Below, in pieces: positions 1 through 9,039 of a DNA stretch of 64,000 nucleotides. The notes under the pieces are model-generated. The model worked only from the letters and a program-made list of their open reading frames with translations. It was not told the DNA's origin and ran no database searches. The stretch is from Ophiosphaerella korrae (taxonomy: Eukaryota > Ascomycota > Dothideomycetes > Pleosporales > Phaeosphaeriaceae): the NCBI GenBank assembly GCA_028456385.1, contig JALNQF010000060.1, positions 150,393 through 214,392 of the forward strand. Direction: 5' to 3'. Made by a program: the position numbers and the translations under genes. The stretch's first letter is position 1; the number at the start of each line of letters is the position of its first letter.

Positions 1-630
1 ATTTAATCGAGAGCCGACTGCCAAGCCAAGTGACCATGCACAGCGCAGTAGGCAAAACTTCACTCTTTACAGCAGGCATAGAGCATATAATTCTGTACCA
101 TGGTTGCAAACACGCTTGTAAGATATTCTTTCAACGTCGAAATTACTGCGTAAATATTAGTTGACCTAAAGCGTTACAATGGTAGCTAAACGGGGCTATA
201 AGTCGTATCATTCGATAGAGTTCCTTATCGAAAGATCGACTGTATATTTGTATGCCTCTAAATTTTTTCTCGTATCGCAGAATGAATGTGTCGTCCTGAC
301 CAGACACGAAACCAGAAAGTAAAGCTACTATCCACCTAAGTAGGTACTACGGAGCATAATATCCTTGGAATGAACTAGGGCTATTGGCCAATCAAGTCTA
401 GAAGCTAGTTCTGATTTAGACGATGTTTTCGGGCCCGAGAGCTACTAGTACTGTGGCTGACGGAGCGCCGGAACCATTGTAACTCCGTCACAGATAGCCA
501 GATCCAGTAACTTTGAGCATAGTAAGACAAAAGAATGCATAGCCTGGTGGCCTGAATTATAAACCAGGCGCCGATCCGCCGACCTGGCCATGGTATGCAG
601 TCGCGAATTTGAGGGGAACTCCGAGCTAAT
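1..630. other. Intergenic, no gene seen
   Basis: Mixed-composition sequence upstream of the hydrolase gene. The short minus-strand frames at about 405-683 run through the likely promoter of that gene and show no recognisable domain. I see no RNA gene or repeat here. Confidence 0.5.
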
Positions 631-635
631 TTCTC

Positions 636-642
636 TATATAA
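636..642 (+). promoter_or_regulatory. Probable TATA box of the hydrolase gene
   Basis: TATATAA lies about 110 bases before the ATG at 751. It is followed by a C/A-rich leader (CACAAGAACACAACTC) typical of fungal 5' UTRs. The spacing fits a TATA-type core promoter; the transcription start is not determined. Confidence 0.5.
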
Positions 643-750
643 GCAGCGCCAGCACTCCATCCTTGAGATCCACAAGAACACAACTCAACACCTCCTGCTA
701 TAATCTCAAATTCCTCCTAGCCTTTTCCTTATTGACAACTTTATCACAAA

Positions 751-1767
751 ATGTCCTCCACACCATCTGAAGTCACGTTCACGTGGAAGGACGATACATC
801 CGCCGGTCCCATTCCAGCATACGTTTATTTTTCTAACACACCTGGCCCTCATCCAGTCGGCATGTACTCCATCTTCATTTATTATGCTCACTAACAGTCC
901 CAGCTCTCATATTCCACGCAGGCGGCTTCGTCCTCGGCTCTGCAAAAATGACACCAAAATTCGAAATCGACTACTTAGTCGAGCAAGGCTTTGTAGTAGT
1001 CACGCCAGAATATCGACTCAGCCCTCAAGTCGCACTATACGATGGCGCGATCCAAGATGCCAAGGATGTGTTCGCTTGGTGCCAGACAGACTTGCCCAAA
1101 CTCCTAAATTCTCATGGCGTCGAAGTCGACGGAAAGAGAATCGTTTGCATGGGGCATTCGGCGGGAGCTCTCCTCGCCCTGACAACGGTAAGTTTCTGCC
1201 GCCAAATTACGCGCGGGTCGGTAGCTGATTCCCTAGGGTTTATGTGACAACCCACCGCTCGCCATTGTCGACTTTTACGGCATGAAATGCCTCGACCATC
1301 CATCGTACTTCCAGCCTTTGGATTTATTTGCCAAAGTCCCAAAGCAAGCCGAGGACTTTGTGTCACAGATATTTGATGGTCCGCAGGCCTTGACCTCTGC
1401 GCCCATGATTGTCGACGGCAAGCCTAATCTTGCTGATCCGCGATGTGCGTGGTACATCCAGCAACTCGCGAGTGGGAAGTCAACCTCATGCATTGTCCCT
1501 GATGGGGACTACAAGCGTGTGGATGCGACTTCACAGTTTAAGCCTGGATTTCCGCCGACGTATACTTTGCATGGGAAATCCGATGTTTTTGTTAGCTATG
1601 AGCTGAGCGTGACGGCGCATGAGAGGTTGAAAAAGGCTGGTGTGGAGTCGGTATTGGTTCTTCCGGATGTTTTGGATCATGCTTTTGATCTTAGGATGGA
1701 TGGGACGGAGGATGGGTTTAAGGAGTATGTTGTCCCAGCATTGGATTGGTTAGCGAAGCATGTTTGA
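751..1767 (+). CDS. Alpha/beta hydrolase (fold-3 / esterase-lipase type), three exons
   Basis: Predicted hydrolase of about 307 aa on exons 751-859, 904-1187 and 1237-1767, which sum to 924 nt in one frame. The family hydrolyses ester-like bonds; the substrate here is unknown. Visible motifs are the oxyanion-hole HAGGF, the nucleophile elbow GHSAG, an acid candidate in LHGKSDVFV and a late His in DVLDHAFDL, in the usual Ser-Asp-His order. Intron 2 (1188-1236) is a standard GTAAGT...CTAG intron. Intron 1 fits best as a 44-nt GC-AG intron (donor GCATGT, branch-like CTAAC, acceptor CCCAG), since that restores HPV-ALIFHAGG in frame. A 38-nt alternative ends at 897. The ATG at 751 follows ACAAA and a TATA box. 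No signal peptide is evident, so it is probably intracellular. Confidence 0.85.
860..903 (+). other. Putative non-canonical GC-AG intron
   Basis: The frames on either side only join correctly if splicing starts at GC in GCATGT. The nearest GT dinucleotides (856 and 864) give the wrong phase with every nearby AG. A CTAAC branch-like motif sits 6-12 bases before the two possible acceptors at 897 and 903. Confidence 0.65.
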
Positions 1768-2443
1768 AGTGAGTTTTACTCTAATTTTGCTTGTAAAAAA
1801 AGAATAATTAGCTCGAAAGAGTTGCATTTCAGCCGCTAGCAAAACGGGCAATGAGAAAATTCTCATTACACGGAAATCAACGTGGGAGGTTCATGCACAA
1901 TCTTTACACTGAGTGAAACCGTCTCCAGCAGGAAATGGATGCAATCACGGCTCACGCCAGTTGAAACAGTTTGAAGCAAGACGCACGCTATTCGGCACGA
2001 TATTCCCAAGCTCAAGAGGTTCCACCCTCTCAATCAACCAAAAAAAGTGGTGTATTGACTATCGTAAGATGTTGCAGCCAGAAGATACTTAAGCTATATA
2101 GAACTTGTTTTAAGGTATGCATAATTATAGGCAGAGTAATCTAATATTCCTAGCCAAATGATTTAGTAGGATATCATTTATTTCATAGTTCTAACTGGTT
2201 AGATATCTCGTCCTCAACCAGTCAATCGATATAAGAATACCATTGAGCCAACCTCCCTTACCCTTTTAAATTTCTAGAAAGTTAATCTCTTAATTTATAC
2301 TAGATAAAAAATTCTTTTTAAACTTAGTGTATAATTACTTTAGATATCTAGAATTCGAAGTAGGATAGTATATTAGCAAAAAAAAAGCTAGCTTACTCCT
2401 CGATATTTATTTAGATACCTAGAAAAAGTATAGAGTCTAGAAG
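1768..2443. other. Intergenic; becomes AT-rich after about 2080
   Basis: The first 300 bases are ordinary 3' flank of the hydrolase gene. From about 2085 to 2440 the sequence shifts to TA-rich, RIP-like composition with stops in all frames. No coding remnant was recognised. Confidence 0.5.
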
Positions 2444-2852
2444 TGTCAGATGTGACGCTGCCAGATGGAGCTGAGCTGGCTCGTGAGATTCAGATGGCGA
2501 TCGATCGAGTATCGCGCGCACGTGCGCGCCACTAGCTAAGCGAGCCAATCAGCTGATTTCAGGTACACCCGGAATCTGTGGCGACGCACCAACTCATCTG
2601 CGGTGCATCTCCCTTTGATAGGAGAGTAGCAATTAGGCAGCGCGTCAGCTTAACAAACCAGGATGCAGATGATAGATAGAACAATCAATCTACTCAATTC
2701 CCACTCGAGCTTACTCAATCAAGTCATACGTGATCAATCTGAAATAAGGCTTTTCTGAAAGCTGCAGTATCCACCTCCATCAAGGCCCTTACATGGCCGT
2801 TACGAAAAAGCCTTTTTATTAACCTCCATTATCAACCTGTATAAATCTGACA
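2444..2852 (+). repeat. Diverged LTR-like repeat, relative of the solo LTR at 9229
   Basis: It starts TGTCAGATG and ends TCTGACA, sharing ends and several internal blocks with the better-defined LTR at 9229-9684. Shared blocks include GATGGCGATCGATC, CAACTCATC.GCGG and AACAATCAATC...CTCAATTC. The left flank AGAAG and right flank AAAGT are not a clean duplication, so either the ends are mutated or my right boundary is off. Confidence 0.55.
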
Positions 2853-3444
2853 AAAGTACTATCTTATTATAGCAGCGTAATAACAGGATGTAGCTATACT
2901 ATCATCTTTCCCTACGTTTCTTGGCGTTGTAACCCTATTTGCTCTACCGTGCCTTAACCCCTTACTACCCTCGTAGTGTTATCTCTAAACCTATATTCCT
3001 ATATGTGCTTGTCTATATCCTCTTGAGGACAGAGCTCTAGGGCCGCCTAGAGTAGTAGATTGGGGTTGGTTGTGTAACCCTACTCTTTCTCGATTATATG
3101 ATGTGTAGCTAGAATCGTTGCTACTATCTTGTGTGCATCTTGCTCCTGTAGACACAGAAGTTATTGCTTCGAAGGAGCTAGGATTTGCTGTAATTAAGAC
3201 ACAAAGGCAGCTTACATGGATAAGCCTATACGTGTCCAAGAGGTAGGCTAGTATTAGCATTATTAACCTTATTATCAAATTTGGAGGGAATAGAAGGACT
3301 AGTAATCACGGTTGCCGTACTCTTGTTCGCTAGTGTGTCTTGTTTAGAAAACAGTACGTCGTAACGCAAGAGGATTAGGAAGGCATCTGCTTGATGGCAA
3401 TTCACTGGCAATGTAGTTGATTACTCTAAGAGGCTCTTAGTTGA
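2853..3444. other. No gene recognised
   Basis: Moderately AT-rich sequence with short broken minus-strand frames (for example 3226-3411) and no recognisable domain. It may be degenerate 3' flank of the broken gene at 3445-4261. Confidence 0.4.
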
Positions 3445-4261
3445 TTATCTATCCTTATAATCCATATCACGATCTGCTAGCTCCGCTCGCTTTGCTGCTC
3501 TCTCCTCCTGTTCAGCGTACTTTGCTTCATCGTTTGACCGGATCTCTTTGGGAGGTGTCTCCGATCGTTTTCGTTTGTTGATGCCATCAGGCAAAGGTTC
3601 CTCGCGCATGGCTTGTTGTACGTTGTTCTCCGCTTTAGCGACATAGTTGCAGAGCTGCTCCCCAGAGATACAAATTTCTGCATCCTCATCTCCTATTTCC
3701 TCTCGTACAATTTTTTGGCAGGTGAAATCGTTTAGGCGGAGTCGTAGGCCAGGGTGCCCGGCGTAGTTACGTTCGTCATTAGGGAAAACCTAGTAATCAA
3801 AAGTGTTAAGAAAATTGAGAACGTGTAAAGATTATAAGGATTACGTATACCTCATCCGTTGCCTCTGCTACAGCTTCTAATGTCTTTTAAGATATCTGGG
3901 GTAGCCAAATCGACAACGTTGCTTTCCGCGACTCCTTGCCGTATGCAATGTCTAGGCCGACAACGACCCGTATGTTTACATTTGAATTCAAAATATAGCT
4001 CTCGGCTAGTTGGTCTAGGCGCTGCTGTGAGTATGTGATTTCGATGATGAAGCCCGGAAATTTTGCATGCGTATGCCTAAATGATATGTCTGGATGGTAC
4101 CTCGACTTGCTAGCAGCGAAACGTATTTCAGTAGATCGGGCGGGCCGTACATTCTGCGCAAATTGAGCTGTCCTGTTAGGTCTGCCACGAATCACTTTCA
4201 GCTGGGTCCGAATGTTATCCTCTACCTCTTCGATAAAGAACTCGTGTAACCTAGTAGGCAT
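3445..4261 (-). pseudogene. PD-(D/E)XK-like fungal protein, two exons, one internal stop
   Basis: Minus-strand gene, exon 1 4261-3851 and exon 2 3789-3445, 252 codons including the terminal stop. The 61-nt intron 3850-3790 has donor GTATAC, branch-like CTTAAC and acceptor CTAG, in phase 0. Exon 1 holds YHPDISF followed about 15 residues later by GFIIEITYSQ, an Asp...Glu spacing like PD-(D/E)XK nuclease folds, then IRVVVGLDI. I recall similar conserved proteins of unknown function in Dothideomycetes, so nuclease activity is inference. Exon 2 encodes a charged C-terminus with KRKR and a Glu/Lys-rich helix. A single TAA at 3889-3887 (codon 125) interrupts an otherwise clean frame; CAA to TAA would be a RIP-type change. 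A 124-aa truncated product is the alternative. Confidence 0.6.
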
Positions 4262-4317
4262 GCGAACTACTAGTAGGCATGTAACTTCGTAGTAGTTATA
4301 TCTGACGAATCTCTCTA

Positions 4318-4746
4318 TTAGCTGTGTTTATTGTAGTCTTTGAGGTTTACTAACTGTATACTGGCTTCTACGAACTTTAATAGCACGCTGTCTTGCTGGA
4401 GCGTATTCTGTATCTGATTGAACTCTCCTTTCACAAGCTGGAACTCTATTCGATTGCCTCCTCTAGTATTCCTTCCTGCTTGGATATCTCTGAAAAGCGC
4501 GATAACGCGACGGGCCTACGCAGATGGCTTCTTGTCGGTTAACTGAGGCGATAAAGGCTCAAGTATAAAGCTTGAGGGTGGCGTAACGTCTTGATGCTTC
4601 GTTACATCTAGTTCTAATCGTAACATAGCTGTCTGCTGTGCACCATTGTGAAGTTGTTTAGGAGTTGTCGCTCTCGCGCAAACTAACAGATCGTCCAAGA
4701 ATTCGTGTTTGGTTGACTCAGCAACAGTGCCACACGACAGCAGGTA
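4318..4746 (-). pseudogene. Unrecognised broken minus-strand reading frame
   Basis: One frame stays open from about 4746 to 4318 except for a single TAG at 4518-4516. No ATG is obvious; it opens after a TAA. The downstream half reads like a globular protein (FQLVKGEFNQIQ, LLKFVEASIQLVNLKDYN). It lies 57 bases upstream of the nuclease-like pseudogene on the same strand, so it could be an upstream exon region of that gene or a separate one. I do not recognise the family. Confidence 0.4.
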
Positions 4747-4966
4747 TAGTTATTACGTATAGGAGGCTCAGCGGAGAACAATAACAAATTGCCAGACTCT
4801 AAATATAGTAATTAATTCTACTATCCCTTTTATACTATTATTAGGTATAATCCGTATTCTTTGTTACTATATTTGCGCTATAAGAGCTCTCTAAGATTTT
4901 AGTAGGCTGGTAAATGGGTGGGTACCCGGCGCCGGGTTGGAGTTGGGTTAGGGGTGGCAAGAGCTT

Positions 4967-5240
4967 GGCTCTTGGTCGACTGAAATCGTGGGGTTTTCAG
5001 CACGAGCCACCAACACCATGTCGCGCTCCATCAACAACTTGAACTCTACACACTCCAAACAGCTATATTTGTATAGTAAAAGTTGATAAATCAATGCTCT
5101 ATATTCTCCTCACTAATACTGATTGCTATACGCCATGTAGCTATGCAGAATGTTGAAAAAATACATATGTTTTGAGGTGCTGGTGAATTGGTGTTGATAG
5201 CTCCTGCTGAAAAACTCACTATTTCAGTCGACCAAGAGCC
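4967..5240. mobile_element. Foldback/MITE-like element, about 274 bp
   Basis: The left arm GGCTCTTGGTCGACTGAAAT (from 4967) and the right arm ATTTCAGTCGACCAAGAGCC (to 5240) are perfect inverted repeats over 20 bases. The match continues imperfectly for 30 more bases (TTTTCAGCA.GAGC, CAACACCA). No coding capacity. I could not see a convincing target duplication, so the superfamily is unassigned. Confidence 0.7.
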
Positions 5241-5665
5241 TACCTATGGGATAGAGAATTAGTCCTACCTTAATTACTAACAGACTATGTTCAACTCAAC
5301 AACTGCCCCGCTGCACCACCGTTAATTTTGCTCAAGGCACCGCTATACCCCCCGATTTTTATTTTCCACTTTTTACGTGAAAATACCATCTTCAGCTGCT
5401 GCTATTGCCCTGCAAAGTTGTCATTTTCTGTCCGTGCACCCTGATTTTCTACAGATTAACGTTCCCCGCAACCATTCCCCTTACCAATTCACGGAAACAT
5501 TGGCCTGCAACTAATTTGTAGAAATGTTGGCCTGTAACCAACTCGCAGAAGCTATGCCATACTTTTACCAGTAGATCCAGCCAATGCAAACATCCAAGCC
5601 CTACGCACATTGGTCAATTCACTTTCATTATTTCCAGCACGATTGAATTTCTACAACAAGGCTGA
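5241..5665. other. No gene recognised; weak internal duplication
   Basis: Two diverged copies of a phrase like GAAA.(A/T)TTGGCCTG(C/T)AAC occur at about 5495 and 5521. Nothing else is supported. Confidence 0.35.
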
Positions 5666-5770
5666 TGTGTTGTCTATGCAGAAGGGCACTGCAGTAACGG
5701 CCGGAGGCATTACTTAGAGGTTGCTGATTATGAAGAGTGTCCATGCTGCGAAATTGCACCCAATCGCGAT
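5666..5770 (+). pseudogene. Possible short coding fragment with a CxxCC motif
   Basis: A 35-codon open stretch (GHCSNGRRHYLEVADY, then ECPCCEIAPNRDYLSI) ends in TAG and runs straight into TA-rich RIP-like sequence with many stops in the same frame. It may be the less mutated edge of a RIP-damaged gene or transposon. The family is not recognised. Confidence 0.25.
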
Positions 5771-6560
5771 TACTTAAGTATATAGCTAGAAATCTATTAG
5801 TAGTAAAGTACTAGATAGTAGGCCTATAAAGAGACTAGTAGCTACTACTATTTAAAAAAAAGCTAGAAAGGTACCTAGAGCTTAAAATTAAGCTATATTA
5901 GTAGTTTATTAAGTAGAAGTAGATAAAATAAAAAGTATCTTATTTTTAGTTTTAGTAGCGTATAAAGATTATATACTATATGTTACGCTACGGGCCGTAG
6001 TAAGTCGTAAGCTGCACGTGTTACGCTAGTAAGCTGCACGTGTTACGCTAGTAAGCTGCGTACATACGCAAGATAAGGGCGAGGGCCCTTAGCCAATATA
6101 TACTGTTCTACTCCTGTATTCAACGTTGTTGAATACTCAGCTACCTTTTTGGGTTTGTTTGGCGCAGTGGAGTAGAGCTACGGTTTAACAGTAGTTGTCC
6201 CTCTAGGATATATAGGGCTACTCTAGCTACTAGATGTATTAATTAATAGGCCTTTCAAAGTATTACTAAGAGATAAGCTAGAGGCTATATCAGAGGCTAA
6301 AGTAGACGCAAAGAAAGCTGAGGTTACAGCTAGTAGCAGGAGTAGTAAAGTAAAGAGCACGATTTCAGAACGTCGATTACTATAACAAAGGTAGTTAGGG
6401 ATGCCTAGGATAAGCTTTGTAGATAAAAATATAAGGTTGTATAGTAAAGTTTTATCTATATAGGCATTGCTATAAATTCTAATAGCGCTCATAATAGTAA
6501 GATCGCAATCAAGGATTTCGCTAGCTAAGTTAATTTTACTAGGTAGGAGCGCGCTAAAGC
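5771..6560. repeat. RIP-type AT-rich tract
   Basis: TA-rich sequence with stops in every frame and few CpA/TpG, resembling the nest at 12-60 kb. This implies a formerly repeated sequence. I could not identify which element it came from. Confidence 0.5.
6007..6060. repeat. 22-bp tandem repeat, about 2.5 copies
   Basis: Unit GTAAGCTGCACGTGTTACGC plus TA is repeated at 6007-6028 and 6029-6050, with a partial third copy from 6051. Each full unit contains the E-box palindrome CACGTG; whether that matters is unknown. Confidence 0.8.
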
Positions 6561-6864
6561 TTGCAATTTCAACGATGCAGAGCTAAAGCTAGAAGAGGCC
6601 AACGGTGGCTTTAGTTAGGGCTTTACTAATAGCGAGGAGGACGAGTTAAGCTGTAAAACGCGCTGTTATATGTCTCTGACTAGAGCTGGACTAGTAGCGT
6701 TAGCTACTGCCAGAGGCAAGAGAAGATGTAAGAGTTGGAGCAAAGTACAGCTTACCGAATGGCTTATTCAAAATGAGCCCAGTAGCTCCCAGGCTGTGCC
6801 AGTCATGCTACTAGAGGCATATGAAGACGCTCTCCCACTCGAATCTGCAGAGCGCCAGTCTTGA
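6560..6864 (+). pseudogene. SAP-like motif fragment
   Basis: A plus-strand frame ending at 6864 contains LVALATARGKRRCKSWSKVQ followed by LTEWLIQ. This matches the helix-turn-helix layout of SAP DNA-binding motifs (Leu-x-x-x-...-Lys-x-x-Leu-x-x-x-Leu). The frame continues upstream with one TAG near 6617. SAP motifs occur both in nuclear proteins and near fungal transposon genes, so the origin is unclear. Confidence 0.3.
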
Positions 6865-6872
6865 GAGATCTC

Positions 6873-7000
6873 ATCTGCGATGCGGCAGCAGAGATGGCGC
6901 TGCTGGAGCTGCTGGGCGAGATGGAGTAGTTGGAGTGGTTGAGTAGATGGAGTAGATGGAGTCGATGAGTTGATGGGCGAGATGGAGTTGAGTTCACTCT
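6873..7000. repeat. Degenerate GATGGAGTAG-type minisatellite
   Basis: Imperfect repeats of GGAGTAGATGGAGTCGATGAG-like units run through this stretch. It is low complexity with no coding signal. Confidence 0.5.
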
Positions 7001-7099
7001 TCACTGACGCTAAAATTGACGCTAGCGAGCCCTTAGCAGGCAGTTGCTGTAGGCAACGGCGGAGGTCTACTTGAAGATATTATTGGAGTTATGTAAGTT

Positions 7100-7803
7100 G
7101 ACGCGCGCAGCAGCGCGCTAATTTTGGTGGGGCTGGCGGAATAGTGGTGGAACGCGTGCCACACCTTGCAGACGTCTACTATGGTACAAGGCATAGGTAG
7201 TGTAGGTGGATCCCGGGCAGCAGGGGTGCGCAGGAGCATCTTAAGCCTGATTTTACATACAAACTTCAGTAAGGCGTGGACACGCGGGCGACTGAAAATC
7301 ACAGATTTCAATACAAAATTACAGAGGACCTACCTACACTACCTATGCCTTGTACCATAGTACTAGCAGGTGCGCCGCTTAGACTCCACCTGTTCAGGTC
7401 AGCCATCAAGCGATGGTGTAAGACACAAACAGAGCGGGTGTGGAGAGCCAAGTGGCGAGCAGAGACCAAAGGCCGAGCGGCATACAGACATATCCCGCTG
7501 CTCACGAGGAAGGTGCTCCAGCTCCACGAGGGCCTCAGCAAACGACAGAGCGCGGTGCTGGCGCAGCTGCGCACCGAAAAAAAATTAGCCTTGATGACTT
7601 TCTCATGCGTCACCAGCTCCCGCTGCCCGTGCGGCGAGAGATGGCAGACCGTCGCTCACGTCCTCCGGAACTAGGTATTCGGCAACGTCTTTAGACGACA
7701 TAACCACCGGGCCACCCTGAGCAAGCTACAGCTGGTCACTAAAGCCATCCGATTTATAGAGCAGACGCAGATCCTAGGGCAAGTGGGGATCACAGACACG
7801 TAG
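7100..7803 (+). pseudogene. LINE (Tad1-like) 3' end: C-terminal tail of the RT protein
   Basis: A plus-strand frame reads HLFRSAIKRW, LSKRQSAVLAQLRTEKK, then CPCG and QTVAHVL, and after an in-frame TAG at 7672 continues to TLSKLQLVTKAIRFIEQTQI and a terminal TAG at 7801. The Ser-x-LLxQLRTxK phrase followed by CxCG...TxxHxL is the C-terminal signature I know from fungal LINEs, downstream of the RNase H domain. The reverse transcriptase and endonuclease parts are absent, as in 5'-truncated LINE copies. A MITE at 7179-7360 interrupts it, and removing the MITE leaves the frame intact. It is dead. Confidence 0.6.
7179..7360. mobile_element. 182-bp Tc1/mariner-type MITE flanked by TA
   Basis: Perfect terminal inverted repeats of at least 29 bp begin CTATGGTACAAGGCATAG on the left and end CTATGCCTTGTACCATAG on the right. 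TA dinucleotides lie immediately outside at 7177-7178 and 7361-7362. There is no transposase frame. The TA target and size indicate a non-autonomous Tc1/mariner/pogo derivative. It inserted into the LINE remnant. Confidence 0.85.
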
Positions 7804-8039
7804 ACGACAGCCGAGCACTGGGGGAAGACTGTAGGTACTGCAGCCGCAAAATACGAAGCAGCACGCCTCCACGAGCCTAGAAGCATAGATGAGCGGACAA
7901 GCCAACTGGGCATAGCTGCGGAGGAAACACAGCTGAAACAGAGTAGGACAAAATCAATCCATTAATTAATCAGCGTGTCACACCTCACCTCGCCCTTAAG
8001 ACCTCTACCTAGGAGATCATTATATTTGTTTATTAAGTA

Positions 8040-8963
8040 AGGCATTTCGCCTTATTCTATATTCCAACCCAGACCGCGATGTTCTCCCAACCTTGCCTTA
8101 TGACTCTCGTAAGTATAGGGGCAATTTACAAGCTAAATAACTTTGTTGTAAAAGTACCTCGCGATCCAGTCGAACCTGATCATGCCGCTGAGCAACGCGT
8201 CTTTGATATCCTTGAACGTTACTAGGCTCACCCGAATTTGGTCCGAAGTTTCTTACGTATTCCGGGCAAGACATTTTTAGAGCGGCTTCTAGGTGGCGAC
8301 CTTGCATCGCTTCTACGTACCCAACAAACAAGAGACCTAAGTACGCGGCAAGTATTAGTTGTTGCAAAGGTACTCTCGCTGGAAACATCTATCCAGTGGA
8401 TGAGAGAACTTACCTCAGCCGCTGCCTGGCTTGAAAGGATCGGCCTCGTTCACGGTGATATTCGACCCCCAAATATCCTGATTGATGCCGAAGGTCACGT
8501 CAAACTCTGTGATTTCGATCGTACAGTTAAGATTGGAGAATGGCTTGATGCTGGTACTGAACCATTTGCTCAACTACTAGGTGATGAAGGAGGCCAAGAT
8601 CGTGGAACGTACGGAAAAACTGGTCCTTGGACGGAACAGTTTGCACTCGGCTCGGTTCTTTATTCGACGACACGAGGATACGATCCGTACGAAAACCAAT
8701 GGTTCGGATTGGATCATGATTGTATTGTTATGGATACGCTTCAGCGAAAGCACTTTCCTGCGTTGACACGTTCCTACGAAGATATAATTATATCTAAGTG
8801 CTGGAATGAAGATTGTATTACTATTAAGGAACTTAAGAGTACGATTTGGGAAATAGCCTGTGGGCCGTACAGGGAGGCCAGGGTCGAAAGCACAGCATGG
8901 TACGTCCAGCGTCAAGAAGGGTACAAGGGAATGGTTACAAAGGGCATTATAACGTGCGGCTAG
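8040..8963 (+). pseudogene. Protein-kinase-like gene with one internal stop
   Basis: One plus-strand frame is open from 8037 to the TAG at 8961-8963, with a single TAG at 8223-8225. Possible starts are ATG 8079 or 8100; after the stop, ATG 8238 would give 241 aa lacking the N-lobe. Visible kinase features are a beta3-like YKLNNFVVKVP (candidate ATP-binding Lys), catalytic loop HGDIRPPNIL (HGD for HRD), DFD in place of DFG, and EQFALGSVLY in the helix-F region. This resembles divergent, often dispensable fungal kinases. CAG to TAG at 8223 would be a RIP-type C to T change. A short unspliced alternative or a downstream-start product cannot be excluded. It lies between a LINE remnant and an APH pseudogene. 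Confidence 0.6.
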
Positions 8964-9039
8964 GTATAATAGACTTTCAGATAAGGAAATCAGGAATTTA
9001 CTTCAAAAGTCAAAATTTCTGTAGCTAGCAGTGACTTGT

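Noticed and set aside
405..683. Two minus-strand frames of 78-92 aa
   Set aside because: They overlap each other and the TATA/leader region of the hydrolase gene; no recognisable protein features.
2439..2857. Treating the 2444-2852 repeat as a solo LTR with target duplication
   Set aside because: The flanks AGAAG and AAAGT do not match. I kept it only as a diverged LTR-like repeat.
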